Source: Alkalihalobacillus trypoxylicola (GTDB lineage Bacteria; Bacillota; Bacilli; Bacillales; Bacillaceae_D). Taken from it: DNA of 64,000 bases. The position numbers and the translations under genes were made by a program. The notes beneath the pieces are model-generated. The model was not told the DNA's origin, ran no database searches, and saw only the letters and a list, made by a program, of their open reading frames with translations. How positions within the stretch are numbered: position 1 is the first letter of the stretch; every line of letters starts with the position of its first letter. Below are positions 23,348-33,677 of the stretch, one piece after another. The stretch is taken from contig NZ_LTAO01000001.1 of the NCBI RefSeq assembly GCF_001590785.1, positions 567,181-631,180 of the forward strand, read 5' to 3'.

Positions 23348-24304
23348 CTAATGTTGATACTTAGAAACTAACTTAATTAAAACGATCGATGAAAGCATTA
23401 AAATGATTGCTACAGACAGAAAGTAAATCCAAGCCATTGCTGAACCAAAGCCAAAATGAGAGTGACTAAAAATGGTTCGATGAATCGTACTCATCATTTC
23501 ATTATCCGGGCTTGTAAACGTATTAATCACCGTATAAACCGTGTTTACAATAATTAATGGGCTTGCCATAGGGAAAGTAATTTTCCAAAAATTTTCCCAA
23601 GGTGTCGCTCCGTCAATCGTAGATGCTTCGTATAAAGATCTAGGAATAGATTGCAAGCCAGCAAGGAAAATTAAGATCTGAACACCAGATGCAATAACGA
23701 TGTCATAAATTTGATCTACCGCCAGAACGATAAAATTAATAATCGGTACAGGCAAATTAATGGAATAAAGCAACTGACGGAACTGAAGAAATTGCATCAT
23801 TTGATTAGAGGACCTAGACATTTCATCTTCTGCCACTTGCTGAGCAGATGATAACATTAGGTCCGAGCTTTCAATTGATAAAATAATGCCAGATGTTAAA
23901 ATGACAGGTAAGAAAAATACAGAACGAGCAAAGCCTCTGCCTTTAAATTTTTGATTTAATAATACGGCGGCAAAAAAACTAAAGATTAAAACGACTGGAA
24001 CCTTAGAAATAAGCTGTACAATCGTCGTTAAAAGAGCAGGAATAAATTCTGGTTCAACGAAAAGAGCTCTATTGTAATTACTCCAACCAACACTATCTAA
24101 TGTGTAACCTGTTGCCGTTACCGTTAAATTACTAAAACTATAGAGCAGGGATTGTATTAAAGGCGTTAGAAATAATAATAAAAAACCGATGAGAAATGGA
24201 CTAATAAATAGGTATCCTAAAGCAGACCTTTGTTGTTTTAATGTTAGCCCTTTTCTCTTTTTTGAAAGTTTGTTTTTTCTTATGACATTAGTTTGAGCCA
24301 TCAT
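23348..24304 (-). CDS. Sugar ABC importer permease (MalF-like)
   Basis: A 318-residue permease with six membrane segments and a late EAA loop (SLYEASTIDGATPWENFWKITFPMASP). N-terminal landmarks are ALGYLFISPFLIGFLLLFLTP and LLYSFSNL. An enlarged periplasm-side loop (about residues 140-190, QVAEDEMSRSSNQMMQFLQF) is unusual for MalF-like subunits of this length. The start ATG overlaps the end of the DUF5696 gene by 17 bases, coupling the two. Confidence 0.92.
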   Translation of the reverse strand: MMAQTNVIRKNKLSKKRKGLTLKQQRSALGYLFISPFLIGFLLLFLTPLIQSLLYSFSNLTVTATGYTLDSVGWSNYNRALFVEPEFIPALLTTIVQLISKVPVVLIFSFFAAVLLNQKFKGRGFARSVFFLPVILTSGIILSIESSDLMLSSAQQVAEDEMSRSSNQMMQFLQFRQLLYSINLPVPIINFIVLAVDQIYDIVIASGVQILIFLAGLQSIPRSLYEASTIDGATPWENFWKITFPMASPLIIVNTVYTVINTFTSPDNEMMSTIHRTIFSHSHFGFGSAMAWIYFLSVAIILMLSSIVLIKLVSKYQH

Positions 24305-26798
24305 CTCGCTCCTCTACTGCAAAATCTTTTGCACTTATCACGACCTGTTCGATTATGACTTCTTCATTTGAATAATTGACATACACATTAACACCATTGT
24401 CATAGGTTACCTTGTAGACCTGCTCTATTACTTTTTGATGTTCGACTATTTTTTGACCATGAATGGCTTGTAATCGTTGATTGATTTCATGATATAAAGT
24501 AATCGCTTCTTCAAACCAATTATGAGCATTGACCGAATATAAATGGTCAAAGTCGGTCTCTTTTAATAAAGAGTCAGATTCATAAATCCATTGATAATAT
24601 AATCCAGCGCCTGTTTCAATTGTTTTTAAAAGCTCATTTTCATAGTTATCTGATAAATTCAAAGGGTCACCTGAATAGGAAATATAACCATTTATGACCA
24701 ATTGATAAAAAGGAATATCTTCGTCTAAGATAGCGAATTGATTAGAATTCATAGGAGTTTCTAGAATATCTAGCACATAGTCAAATGCATAGGCATTGGA
24801 ATTCACTCCCATTAATTGAATATCCTCCGATTCCAATCGTTTCATAGCATCTTCAATAGAATCTTTACTAGATTGTCTATCTATGAAGTTTCTTCTTGAA
24901 AAATCAGATGAAACGGTCGAGGTTATCGTTCTAAGGGATAGGCCATCAAGATTAAGGTCTTGATTTCTTGCAGAATCTAAGAAATTGGTAGTAACTTCAT
25001 TCAAATGACTAGAATTTAAAATAAATCTAGATGAGGTAGATGAATCTATTCTTCTTGTTGCCAAATTATAATCTTGTAAACTGACGAGCTGATTATCGAA
25101 ATATCTAGTTGCCTGTCTATTCGAAGAAAAGCCATCAAAGCTCTTTTCATCGTAAACATAGCCAAAATCAACATCGTAATAAATAGGTGTATTTATTTGA
25201 TTCATATACTCTTGCAGCTCTATTAAAGACAGCTCTGAATCCATTTCCTTTAATACTTGTATTTTATTTGGAGAATAGTGATGGACACCACCATTAAACC
25301 AACCTTCTAATTTTACTTTAAGATGCTCAATGTTTTCTGCCAGTAAGCCATCTATTAAATCCTTCATTTGACTAAAGCTTGTTAAAGGTTCAATTCCTTG
25401 ATAGGGAATTCCTAAAAAGCTTTTCGTCACATGGACTCCTCCAATTACCCCCAAATAAAAGGGTAAAGAATCTTCTTTTACTGGATTCGACAGGACTCCT
25501 TTATCCACCAAATAATCTTGGTAAAATTGCGCCATTCCAGAGTAAGTTGCTTCTTCTCCCGAAAGTAATCCATATCTAACTTGAAAATTACCTTGATATG
25601 GATCTGATTGATATAACTGTAATATTCCTGAACCGGTCATGTTATCTAATGAACTTCTTCCGTAAGGTAGATAGCTAAATTGTGCAAAGGCTTTATTATA
25701 AGAATCTGTTTTTCCAGCAATGTCGGCAAAAACACTTGCATACGTCTCTCCATCCTCAATAATTGCCAAGAACGCACTACCTTCTTTTTTGAGTCCAAAA
25801 ACAGGTAATTTCGCTGAATATTTTTTATCTCGATTCGTGACTTGATCGTAAGTTCGAGTTTCGTCCATTCCATATACATTTGAAACGTAAGCGGTTGAAG
25901 ATGTTTTTTCATTATTAAGGTTAATGAGCGCACCCGAACCATCAGGTACAAATAGGTATCCCTCATCCTCTAAATTAGCCGTACCAAAATACTCTAGTAA
26001 ACGAATGTCTGTTAAAGTATATAACTCACTATTTATGACTTCATCAACAGGTATAGTAACAAGAAAATGTTCATTTTCTAATCGATACTCTACTGGTATG
26101 GTAAATACGGCTCCCCCTGCACCTTCTACCTCATTCTCTTCATTATCCTGATAATAATCTTCAATTGAATAACCAGCATTTTTAAAATAACTCTCTGCAT
26201 CTTCTTGAATAAAGACGGCTGTTCCGCTTCTTAGAACAAAAATCTCTTCTTCTTCATTCAAACTATAAATATCTTGAATAACAGCAGCTTCTTCCGCTGA
26301 CATCTCAGAAATGAAAGGCTCCATTCTAGCCTGAGAGATTATTTGCGGAATTAAATAACCAGAAACCTCTTCACCGACTGTATAATTCACTCTCATTCCA
26401 TCCTCAATAACTTCCATCTCTACTTGACCTTTTTCTACACTATCACTATAAGAATTCATCGTTTGTTCTTGTGCATTTCGGTTAAAGTAAGTGAGTGAAA
26501 ATTGAGAATAAAGCTGTTCTCTACTTATCCCAACAGCAATTGAATCTGCATCTTTGTCAGGTGGGTTTGAAAACCATATATCGCCTGTTTCTTTCACTAT
26601 AATGGCTAATTCATAGGTTGCCATATTTACAAACATCATTAGCTCACTATTTTCAGCTACTAATTCTTTTTCATAGCTCTCCACATATTCAATACTTTCA
26701 GCCCATTCAACTGCTGCTTCTGTATTTATAGATAGAGTCATATATTGAAAAAATAGAAGAATTCCTAGAGATAACCCAACTTTCTTTAGCAAGTTCAT
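24288..26798 (-). CDS. DUF5696 family exported protein
   Basis: An 836-residue protein with a signal peptide (VGLSLGILLFFQYMTL, cleavage near NTEA-AV) and no anchor. I recognise it as DUF5696 from its setting and motifs (DEGYLFVPDGSGALINLNN, FGLKKEGSAFLAIIEDGETYASV, GWFNGGVHHYSPNKI). The second half (about 450-740) reads like a glycosidase TIM barrel, with YDVDFGYV, ATRRID and LDGLSLRTI as possible beta-strand ends, but I cannot name catalytic residues. It overlaps the downstream MalF-like permease and lies 20 bases after the YIP1 gene, so one mRNA covers the cassette. An extracytoplasmic enzyme or binding factor for the importers is the inference. Confidence 0.75.
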   Translation of the reverse strand: MNLLKKVGLSLGILLFFQYMTLSINTEAAVEWAESIEYVESYEKELVAENSELMMFVNMATYELAIIVKETGDIWFSNPPDKDADSIAVGISREQLYSQFSLTYFNRNAQEQTMNSYSDSVEKGQVEMEVIEDGMRVNYTVGEEVSGYLIPQIISQARMEPFISEMSAEEAAVIQDIYSLNEEEEIFVLRSGTAVFIQEDAESYFKNAGYSIEDYYQDNEENEVEGAGGAVFTIPVEYRLENEHFLVTIPVDEVINSELYTLTDIRLLEYFGTANLEDEGYLFVPDGSGALINLNNEKTSSTAYVSNVYGMDETRTYDQVTNRDKKYSAKLPVFGLKKEGSAFLAIIEDGETYASVFADIAGKTDSYNKAFAQFSYLPYGRSSLDNMTGSGILQLYQSDPYQGNFQVRYGLLSGEEATYSGMAQFYQDYLVDKGVLSNPVKEDSLPFYLGVIGGVHVTKSFLGIPYQGIEPLTSFSQMKDLIDGLLAENIEHLKVKLEGWFNGGVHHYSPNKIQVLKEMDSELSLIELQEYMNQINTPIYYDVDFGYVYDEKSFDGFSSNRQATRYFDNQLVSLQDYNLATRRIDSSTSSRFILNSSHLNEVTTNFLDSARNQDLNLDGLSLRTITSTVSSDFSRRNFIDRQSSKDSIEDAMKRLESEDIQLMGVNSNAYAFDYVLDILETPMNSNQFAILDEDIPFYQLVINGYISYSGDPLNLSDNYENELLKTIETGAGLYYQWIYESDSLLKETDFDHLYSVNAHNWFEEAITLYHEINQRLQAIHGQKIVEHQKVIEQVYKVTYDNGVNVYVNYSNEEVIIEQVVISAKDFAVEERDDGSN

Positions 26799-26817
26799 CT
26801 ATAAACCCTCCTTTCCT

Positions 26818-27444
26818 TTATATTCGGAAGACAATCTCAAGAAAAATCACATAAAAGAAGCCAAATATTTGTTGAATAACACTAGTTATGAGTAAAGCGA
26901 TAAAAATCATGATGGTCATACCGATTAAAATGGCTACAATAATGAACAGCGTTTTTTTCATACTATATTGATGAGTCACCATGGTCCCTATTAAGAGCAA
27001 TATACCTGCCCACAGCACGGAAATGATAGAAAAGAAATAATAAAAGGCTCCCTCTTCAAGGTTTATAAAGTGACTAATCATAATAAGCGGCAAATTAATC
27101 ATAATGAGTGGGGTCAATGCATAAGCAGAAGCAATAATAATTTCTTTAAATGTCCCCTCACCATCTGCTAATGTCGTTAAGCACCAGTTTGCAATACACC
27201 ATAATAAAAAAGGCAGGGCAACATTTACAACTTCTAAGAGAATATTTAATTCTTTAATATTGTTAGGATTAAATAGGAAAGCTGTATACTGCCTGCTCAA
27301 AATATACGTAATGATTAAGCCTACTGTAATTGTAATTGCCGCTCCTAATGAACCTCGCTTTTCATTATGAAGGTCCCAAAAACCATCAAAAGGTCTGAAG
27401 ATGAGATATAAACTATAACGAAGACTATCAAAATACACATTCAT
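26818..27444 (-). CDS. YIP1-family membrane protein
   Basis: A 208-residue protein with five predicted membrane segments and the YIP1 pattern: IFRPFDGFWDLHNEKRGSLGAA at the start, CIANWCLTTLADGEGTFKEI, then YALTPLIMINLPL. The start overlaps the NHL-repeat gene by four bases. Its role is unknown. Conserved linkage between a YIP1 protein, an NHL/TPR protein and sugar permeases would imply a shared membrane complex. Confidence 0.8.
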   Translation of the reverse strand: MNVYFDSLRYSLYLIFRPFDGFWDLHNEKRGSLGAAITITVGLIITYILSRQYTAFLFNPNNIKELNILLEVVNVALPFLLWCIANWCLTTLADGEGTFKEIIIASAYALTPLIMINLPLIMISHFINLEEGAFYYFFSIISVLWAGILLLIGTMVTHQYSMKKTLFIIVAILIGMTIMIFIALLITSVIQQIFGFFYVIFLEIVFRI

Positions 27445-28913
27445 ATCTTACTCTCCTCCCCTAACATCCATTTCTTTTTTAATTTCCAGAAAAACCTAAT
27501 GGTTATGAATATAAAAAGACTTACAAATAGGATGGTCATGACCGTTGCAAAATTCTCGATGATCAATTCTCTTCTGTAATGGGTAAAGGCTTTCGTATAA
27601 TTTTCACGATCATTTGCTAAATTTAAATAATGCATCGCTTGTTTATACTCTTCATTTCGAATCATCGCTTTACCTAAACCTATATAAGCTAAATCAGAAT
27701 TAGCGTTTAACTTTAATACTTGCTCCCATTTAGAGGCAACTTCGTTATAAAGTCCTTCATAGTGAAGTGAAATAGCCTCATTCACTAATTTTGCATATTG
27801 TGTCATTTCAAATGTTATAATCGAATTTTTTCCACTATCAAGAACAAGAAGCTTATCTTGATACTGCTCTAGAGCTACAGCTTGACGAAAATTCCCAAAA
27901 CGATTTCCGTTACTTCCAAATACGTATAGCAAATTACCATCGTAATCATAGCTGAATATTTTTCCGTTATTTCCGTCAAGTGCAGAATAGACTTGAAAAT
28001 CCGTTACAGTAATATCGTTAAATCTAGTTATTTGCTGTTCTCCTCTTGCCCTATAATCACCAATTGGAGGTCCATATCCAAAATCTCTCAACACATTGAC
28101 ACCAGTTGGATTTAATCTTCTAATAACGTCGGTTCCATATTCACTAACACTAATATTTCCTCTAGTTACGTAGATAAATTCTTCATCATCTAAATAAATA
28201 TTGTTATATTCAGTTGGAATAATGAGCTCCATTCTTCTTTTTTGTTCTTGAGTCGCAATATATCTTCTCCATAAATAAGTTACAGGATTAACCGAAACCT
28301 CAGTCGCCCCCATAAAACCTTGAAAGGTACCATCAGGATTTATTTCAACAATGCCCGAATTAATGCCAATTGCTAGCGTATAAATTCTACCCGCTTCATC
28401 TATGGCAAGCTTAGTTGGTCTAAAAGATGTCGTATCTGTAATCAAATGGGTCTCTGGTCTTGATATGAACCGTTCAAAATCATAATTTTGATTAAAGACA
28501 ACAATTCGTTCATGATCCGTATCTGCAACATAGATTAGATTATCTGCTGTAACAAAAACACCTCTTGGAGAGTTAAAACTATCGCCATTATTAAACTCTT
28601 TCAATTCTTGTTGGAATTCAAAATGTTCATCAAAAATCAAAACACGATGATTGTCAGTGTCTACGATATAAATAAAACCTTCATTTGTAATAAATAAATC
28701 GTTGGGATTATTCAACGCTCCCACCCCTAGGTCCTCTCCCGTCCATTCTTGACTAGGTACAAAAGGATGTGGGCTTTTTACAGGATCTAGCCAGTAGTTA
28801 TATGTATAGCTATCATAAGGAACTCCTGCCTTTACAGAAGGACTAGCAAATCCAAAAAGAACTAGGATTAGAAGAGTACTCAAAATAAGTAGAAGCCATT
28901 TTTCCTTTCTCAT
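27441..28913 (-). CDS. Extracellular NHL-repeat/TPR protein with C-terminal membrane anchor
   Basis: A 490-residue protein with a signal peptide (LLLILSTLLILVLFGFASPSVKA). NHL beta-propeller repeats span about 55-375 (NNPNDLFITNEGFIYIVDTDNHRVLIF; NSPRGVFVTADNLIYVADTDHERIVVF). A TPR-like pair follows at about 385-440 (ASKWEQVLKLNANSDLAYIGLGKAM, EYKQAMHYLN). One membrane helix (FATVMTILFVSLFIFITIRFF) and a basic tail come last. The domain order puts the propeller outside the cell. NHL propellers bind protein or carbohydrate, and no enzymatic residues were identified. It is encoded between the permeases (17 bases) and YIP1 (overlap), and may be a scaffold or sensor for the importer. Confidence 0.82.
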   Translation of the reverse strand: MRKEKWLLLILSTLLILVLFGFASPSVKAGVPYDSYTYNYWLDPVKSPHPFVPSQEWTGEDLGVGALNNPNDLFITNEGFIYIVDTDNHRVLIFDEHFEFQQELKEFNNGDSFNSPRGVFVTADNLIYVADTDHERIVVFNQNYDFERFISRPETHLITDTTSFRPTKLAIDEAGRIYTLAIGINSGIVEINPDGTFQGFMGATEVSVNPVTYLWRRYIATQEQKRRMELIIPTEYNNIYLDDEEFIYVTRGNISVSEYGTDVIRRLNPTGVNVLRDFGYGPPIGDYRARGEQQITRFNDITVTDFQVYSALDGNNGKIFSYDYDGNLLYVFGSNGNRFGNFRQAVALEQYQDKLLVLDSGKNSIITFEMTQYAKLVNEAISLHYEGLYNEVASKWEQVLKLNANSDLAYIGLGKAMIRNEEYKQAMHYLNLANDRENYTKAFTHYRRELIIENFATVMTILFVSLFIFITIRFFWKLKKKWMLGEESKI

Positions 28914-28929
28914 TCATAACCCTCCTTCC

Positions 28930-29784
28930 TTAATCTTTAATACCGGATGTTGACATGGTCTCCATCACATTGCTTTGAGAAACAATAAATACCGTTAAAG
29001 GAACAATCATCATAAATAAAGCAATAGCAGATGCTGCACCTGCCCTGGCAAATCCTGTAGCCACAATTTGTTGCAGAGCGGTTGGTAGCGTTTTCAATTC
29101 TTCGCTATAAATAAATGTCCCACCATTCATATTCCAAAGAGCCTGAAAGGAAAAAATAAGAAGCGTTAACCATGCAGGTTTTACTAAAGGCATAGCGACC
29201 TTTGTAAAAACTTTAAATTCACTTGCTCCGTCTAACCTAGCGGATTCGAGCAATGAAATCGGAATTTGCTCCATAAATTGTTTCATTAAAAAGACACCTA
29301 ATGGAGCGGCAATAGCTGGTACGATTAACGCATAATAAGTATCTACCCACCCAATTTGAGACATAATTAAATAATTGGGAATCGCTGTAACATGTGGTGA
29401 AAACATAAGTGCCATTATAACAATCGAAAAAAACAGCTTATGCCCTGGGAACTTATGCTTCGCTAAAACATAAGCGGCCATTGAGGCAACGATTAGATGG
29501 AAAAAGGTCCCAATCAATGTGATGAACACTGTATTAAAAATATATCGGGTAAAAGGAACCCAAGACGCATTCATTAGAGCGAATAAATCTCTAACATTAT
29601 CTAATGTCGGATTGCGGACAAAAAACTTAGGTGGAAACTGGAATAATTCTTCTAATGGCTTAAAGGCGTTACTGACTGCAAATACTAAAGGTAAAGCCAT
29701 AAAAGTAGCAAAACCTATTAATACTAAAATATTTATTAAATCTCCTGTAATCGATCGATTCGGTGTTCGGCGTTTAATTCTCAT
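28930..29784 (-). CDS. Sugar ABC importer permease (MalG-like), giant-SBP cassette
   Basis: A 284-residue permease with six membrane segments and EAA loop SLLESARLDGASEFKVFTKVAMPLVKP. KPLEELFQFPPKFFVRNPTLDN after the first segment is typical of carbohydrate importers. It abuts the partner permease with a one-base overlap. No ATPase gene is present. Confidence 0.92.
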   Translation of the reverse strand: MRIKRRTPNRSITGDLINILVLIGFATFMALPLVFAVSNAFKPLEELFQFPPKFFVRNPTLDNVRDLFALMNASWVPFTRYIFNTVFITLIGTFFHLIVASMAAYVLAKHKFPGHKLFFSIVIMALMFSPHVTAIPNYLIMSQIGWVDTYYALIVPAIAAPLGVFLMKQFMEQIPISLLESARLDGASEFKVFTKVAMPLVKPAWLTLLIFSFQALWNMNGGTFIYSEELKTLPTALQQIVATGFARAGAASAIALFMMIVPLTVFIVSQSNVMETMSTSGIKD

Positions 29785-30752
29785 TATGTGCCCACCTTTT
29801 TAAGCAATTTTTGAATGATAATATTACAGCCAACCATAATAATAAATAAAATAGTAGCAATAGCTGATGCATAGCCCATTTCAAAACGGATCGTTCCATA
29901 ATCAACTAAATGAGAAACAACCGTATGGGCTGCATAATTAGTTGTTGGAAATCCAGCTAAAGGAACAATAACATCATGGATTGCAAAAGAGGCCGTAATC
30001 GTCATAATGGCACCGAAAAGTAATTGTGGCTTCATTTGCGGAAGAGTAATAAACCAAAGCTCTTGCCAACGATTACGAATACCTTCTACATAACCCGCTT
30101 CAAACAAGCTTTTATCTAAGGTTTGTAACCCCGCTACAAATGCTAAAAAGCCCGCACCAATACTGGTCCATAGAATTACAATAATTAATACTGTCATAAT
30201 ATATTCGGGGTTTGTAAACCATTGTATGGGCTCAGTAATGAATCCTAATTCCATCAGAAAACCATTAATATACCCATACTGATCGCCACTAAAGATAATA
30301 CTCCAAATAACAAAAACCTGGCCGGAAAGAGATGGAGCATAAAAGACTACCACTAAAAACATTTTAATTTTTCTTGGCAATTCATTAATAAACCATGCAA
30401 AGAAAAAGGAAGCTAAATAACTCACTGGACCCGTTATAAGGGCAAATAGAAAGGTAATTTTTAACGATTGTAAAAACAAATCATCAGAAACAAATAAATT
30501 TAAGTAATTTTGCCATCCAATAAATTGAGGAGATTCTAATACATTGTAATAAGTAAAGCTTAATCCCATTGAAATTAAGACCGGTAATAAATAAAAGGCA
30601 AAAAAGATAATCGCAAATGGAGTCAAGAATAAATAGGATATTTTATTTCGTTTAATATCTCTAATTAGAAGCGAAATCTTTTTATGCAAAACACTTTTAA
30701 ACGTAACCGGTTGGTTGGAGCTATTAATAAGGATTTCTTTATCATCCATCAT
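29784..30752 (-). CDS. Sugar ABC importer permease (MalF/UgpA-like), giant-SBP cassette
   Basis: A 322-residue permease with an unusually long cytoplasmic N-terminus (about 38 residues) before KISYLFLTPFAIIFFAFYLLP. The EAA loop is SLFEAGYVEGIRNRWQELWFITLPQMKP; the usual DGA is replaced by EGI. It starts 22 bases after the giant binding-protein gene, so it is the first permease of that importer. Confidence 0.9.
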   Translation of the reverse strand: MMDDKEILINSSNQPVTFKSVLHKKISLLIRDIKRNKISYLFLTPFAIIFFAFYLLPVLISMGLSFTYYNVLESPQFIGWQNYLNLFVSDDLFLQSLKITFLFALITGPVSYLASFFFAWFINELPRKIKMFLVVVFYAPSLSGQVFVIWSIIFSGDQYGYINGFLMELGFITEPIQWFTNPEYIMTVLIIVILWTSIGAGFLAFVAGLQTLDKSLFEAGYVEGIRNRWQELWFITLPQMKPQLLFGAIMTITASFAIHDVIVPLAGFPTTNYAAHTVVSHLVDYGTIRFEMGYASAIATILFIIMVGCNIIIQKLLKKVGT

Positions 30753-30773
30753 AAAAACGTCCCTTCTCCCCAG

Positions 30774-33623
30774 TTATTGGTCTAAACCAAATTCTTTTCT
30801 TTTATGTTCAATTTCTAAGTTGATAATTTGGGTATAATCTAAAATGGTTTCTCTTGGGTCATCTAAGTCGTTATATACTTTTCGAAAAGCATTTTCTATG
30901 TGCCTAGGAGTAAAATAACCACCTGGTACCTCAGGGTTTCCGACAACCCAATCCCACTGCTCTAATAAGTTCCTATAGACACTGGATGTCCATCCTAATA
31001 ATTCAGCTGCTTCTTGATTGGCACTAGCATATCTAGCTGCAACTCCGATAATACTTTCTAATTCCTTACCGAATTTAGCCTGCACTTCTGCTGAAGTCCA
31101 CCATTTAATAAATTCCCAGGACTCTTCTTTCTTTTCAGAGGTTTTCAAAATAATACTACTAACACCAGAGCTACTTACTGCTCGATTGATGGTCCCATCC
31201 GATTGAATCGTGCCTGGAACTGGTACCATTTCCCACATTCCTCTTAATTCAGGTGCAAAGACAGATAGATAATTATAAGTAGAATAATCTGCAATTCCAA
31301 TTGGCATCTCACCTGTTCTTAATCGATTAGCGAAATCATATAGAACAGGGATAGAATAATTCACATAAAGTGATGTCCATTTCCTAAAAGCATTAATAGA
31401 TTCTTCCTCATCAACTAGTGAACGTTCTCCTTCTCGGGTATAGAGTTCGCCTTCATTTTGATATAAAAACATAGTATAAGAGCTCAAGGTTGATTCAATT
31501 CCTTGTACCGATCCAGTACCCGTCACTCCATTAATCGGAATTCCAATGTTCATATTATTTTTTTGAATATCAGGCATAATTCGATATAAATCTTCCCATG
31601 TGTTAGGTGCTTCAATATTTAGTTCATCAAAAATATCGGTACGATAAAACATCATCGGAAACGTTTGGGTTTCCGGGAGCGCATAAACTCCTTCATTAAA
31701 CTGATAGGGTACTAAAGCGCTTTCAGAAAAACGAGTAGCAACCTGGTCAAAATCATTAAACTCTGTCAAGTCGACCACCGCATTCCGGACCGCATAATTT
31801 ACCGGTTCTCCTATTCCAACTTGTAAGGCAACATCAGGGCCTTCACCTGCTAAAGTGGCTGGTAATAAAGTTTCGCTATCGACAATTTGTACGTTAACAT
31901 CAACCTCAGACTTTAAATTGAAATCATTTTCTACTAAAGAATTAATAATATTTCCATAGTCTCTACTATTGACCCATACCGTTACGGCCTCATCGGATTG
32001 TGCACCAATACTTGAATAGTCTTCAGTAAACGACGCAAAAAATGACTGAATTGCATAAACTGAATTTTCTAGAAAGCCTGTTGTTGCCTTTGGTTTATCT
32101 AGTTCTTCTGAAGTGACAAATAAATAATCAAGTTGTAAGGGTTGTTCTTGCATTTCTAAAACCCATGCACCCAAGGATGAAATGTTCGCTTGAAAGGTCG
32201 CCCACCGGTCGGGTATCGATTCTGGTTGAGCATACATCCCTTGTAATTGCACAACTAACGTATCCAGTACAGAGGTCGTAATTCCTCGTTGACCACTATT
32301 ACTAGCAAGTTGATTTGATACATCCTCTAAAATCATTTTTTGTTCCTCTAAGATTTGAATCGCTTCTGGTACTCTCGTATCCAATTGATAGTCTCTAAAA
32401 ATATCAGGTGTGCTTCCTATAATCATGAGCATTTGACGATAAGCATAGTTTAGTTGAAATACACTATCCGAAACCTGCTGTATCATTTCTGCGAGGTCAC
32501 CTAGAACTACCTCAAGCTGAATTTCATTCATTCCTTCTTCTAAATAAAATAGGTATGGTTCATCCTCACCAAACATCTTAATATCCCAATCAGCACCATA
32601 ATTAAAATGAATACGATTCATCTCTTGGAAAGGAATTTCTCCATTTATTTTTAGGGAACGAGCTACATACCTTCCACTCTTAAAATTTTGCCAAAACTTA
32701 GCACCTAATTGATATAATCCACTTTCCGGAACATCGACTTCCCAAGAAATCCATTGACCGACTTCTTTCCACTGTTCTCCTCCAATTGTATTTAGCCTAA
32801 TTTTGGAAGGATGACTCGGTATCGTTGCAGGAGTAGACCTATCATATGTTGGATACAACATGGCATCTGATTTATATTTTGCTTGTTCAGCTTGAATGAT
32901 GATATCTTCTTCTAATGAAATCACTTCATAATTTTTTTCTTCATATTGAATTAAACTTTCATCGTATGTAGGAGTAAATGGTTTTTGTTTTAACACTAGT
33001 TGATGGATGAGCATCATATCTTGAATGGATTTTATAGAAAGAGTATTGACCCCTTCTTTAAAATAAAAGAGATAAGGCTCATCTATAAACCCCATATCAT
33101 CTTGAACATATGACCTTACCCATTGAGGTTCTTCAATTTGAGAAGGACGTCTATCATTATCATTTACATCTCTTTGGATCGTTCCATCGTCCTTCCAAAT
33201 TCGGCTGAATGAAATATAATCTGCTTGGTCAAATGGTAGTTCACCGTTTATATGGATTTCTCTTACTATATCCATTCCTTTTCCTTCAACCGGAAAATAA
33301 TAGAACTCTAGATGATAAAAACCCGCATCTTCAACATAAAATTCCCAAGTGATTTCACCTTCTTCATCACTATATATTGCTTTACCGTCCTGTCCTGCAA
33401 CATTTTCATATATTTCAATTAGTTGATTAGATTTTTGTAACTGTTCAGCATCAATCGTGATGGTTTTAGCTGGTTGTATACTTTCAGGATAGCTTTCAAG
33501 ATATTCTTCATAGCTTAATCCCGAAAAGGTCTCTTCTGCAGCCAAGATATTTGAAGTATTAGTACACAAAAGATAGATGATTATAACGAGAGAAATTGTC
33601 TTGATTATTTCGAATTTTCCCAA
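30774..33623 (-). CDS. Giant extracellular binding protein: two CBM-like domains fused to a solute-binding domain
   Basis: A 949-residue exported protein. A type I signal peptide ends near NILAA-EE; no lipobox is seen. Two homologous beta-sandwich modules follow, at about 55-212 and 240-375. They share a WEFYV/WEVDV strand, HINGELPF/KINGEIPF and YLFYFKEGVN/YLFYLEEGMN, which marks an internal duplication like that in carbohydrate-binding modules. A helical linker (about 378-545) leads to a family 1 solute-binding domain (546-949; LAGEGPDVALQVG, GVYALPETQTFPMMFYRTDIFDELNIEAP). Typical sugar-binding proteins have about 420-520 residues. It heads the permease genes and has a perfect cre match 55 bases upstream. 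How it is held at the cell surface is unclear. Confidence 0.88.
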   Translation of the reverse strand: MGKFEIIKTISLVIIIYLLCTNTSNILAAEETFSGLSYEEYLESYPESIQPAKTITIDAEQLQKSNQLIEIYENVAGQDGKAIYSDEEGEITWEFYVEDAGFYHLEFYYFPVEGKGMDIVREIHINGELPFDQADYISFSRIWKDDGTIQRDVNDNDRRPSQIEEPQWVRSYVQDDMGFIDEPYLFYFKEGVNTLSIKSIQDMMLIHQLVLKQKPFTPTYDESLIQYEEKNYEVISLEEDIIIQAEQAKYKSDAMLYPTYDRSTPATIPSHPSKIRLNTIGGEQWKEVGQWISWEVDVPESGLYQLGAKFWQNFKSGRYVARSLKINGEIPFQEMNRIHFNYGADWDIKMFGEDEPYLFYLEEGMNEIQLEVVLGDLAEMIQQVSDSVFQLNYAYRQMLMIIGSTPDIFRDYQLDTRVPEAIQILEEQKMILEDVSNQLASNSGQRGITTSVLDTLVVQLQGMYAQPESIPDRWATFQANISSLGAWVLEMQEQPLQLDYLFVTSEELDKPKATTGFLENSVYAIQSFFASFTEDYSSIGAQSDEAVTVWVNSRDYGNIINSLVENDFNLKSEVDVNVQIVDSETLLPATLAGEGPDVALQVGIGEPVNYAVRNAVVDLTEFNDFDQVATRFSESALVPYQFNEGVYALPETQTFPMMFYRTDIFDELNIEAPNTWEDLYRIMPDIQKNNMNIGIPINGVTGTGSVQGIESTLSSYTMFLYQNEGELYTREGERSLVDEEESINAFRKWTSLYVNYSIPVLYDFANRLRTGEMPIGIADYSTYNYLSVFAPELRGMWEMVPVPGTIQSDGTINRAVSSSGVSSIILKTSEKKEESWEFIKWWTSAEVQAKFGKELESIIGVAARYASANQEAAELLGWTSSVYRNLLEQWDWVVGNPEVPGGYFTPRHIENAFRKVYNDLDDPRETILDYTQIINLEIEHKRKEFGLDQ

Positions 33624-33677
33624 TTTTAAACCCCCTCTAACGTTATAGTTTTCTATAACTCACCTTATAGGACTTTA

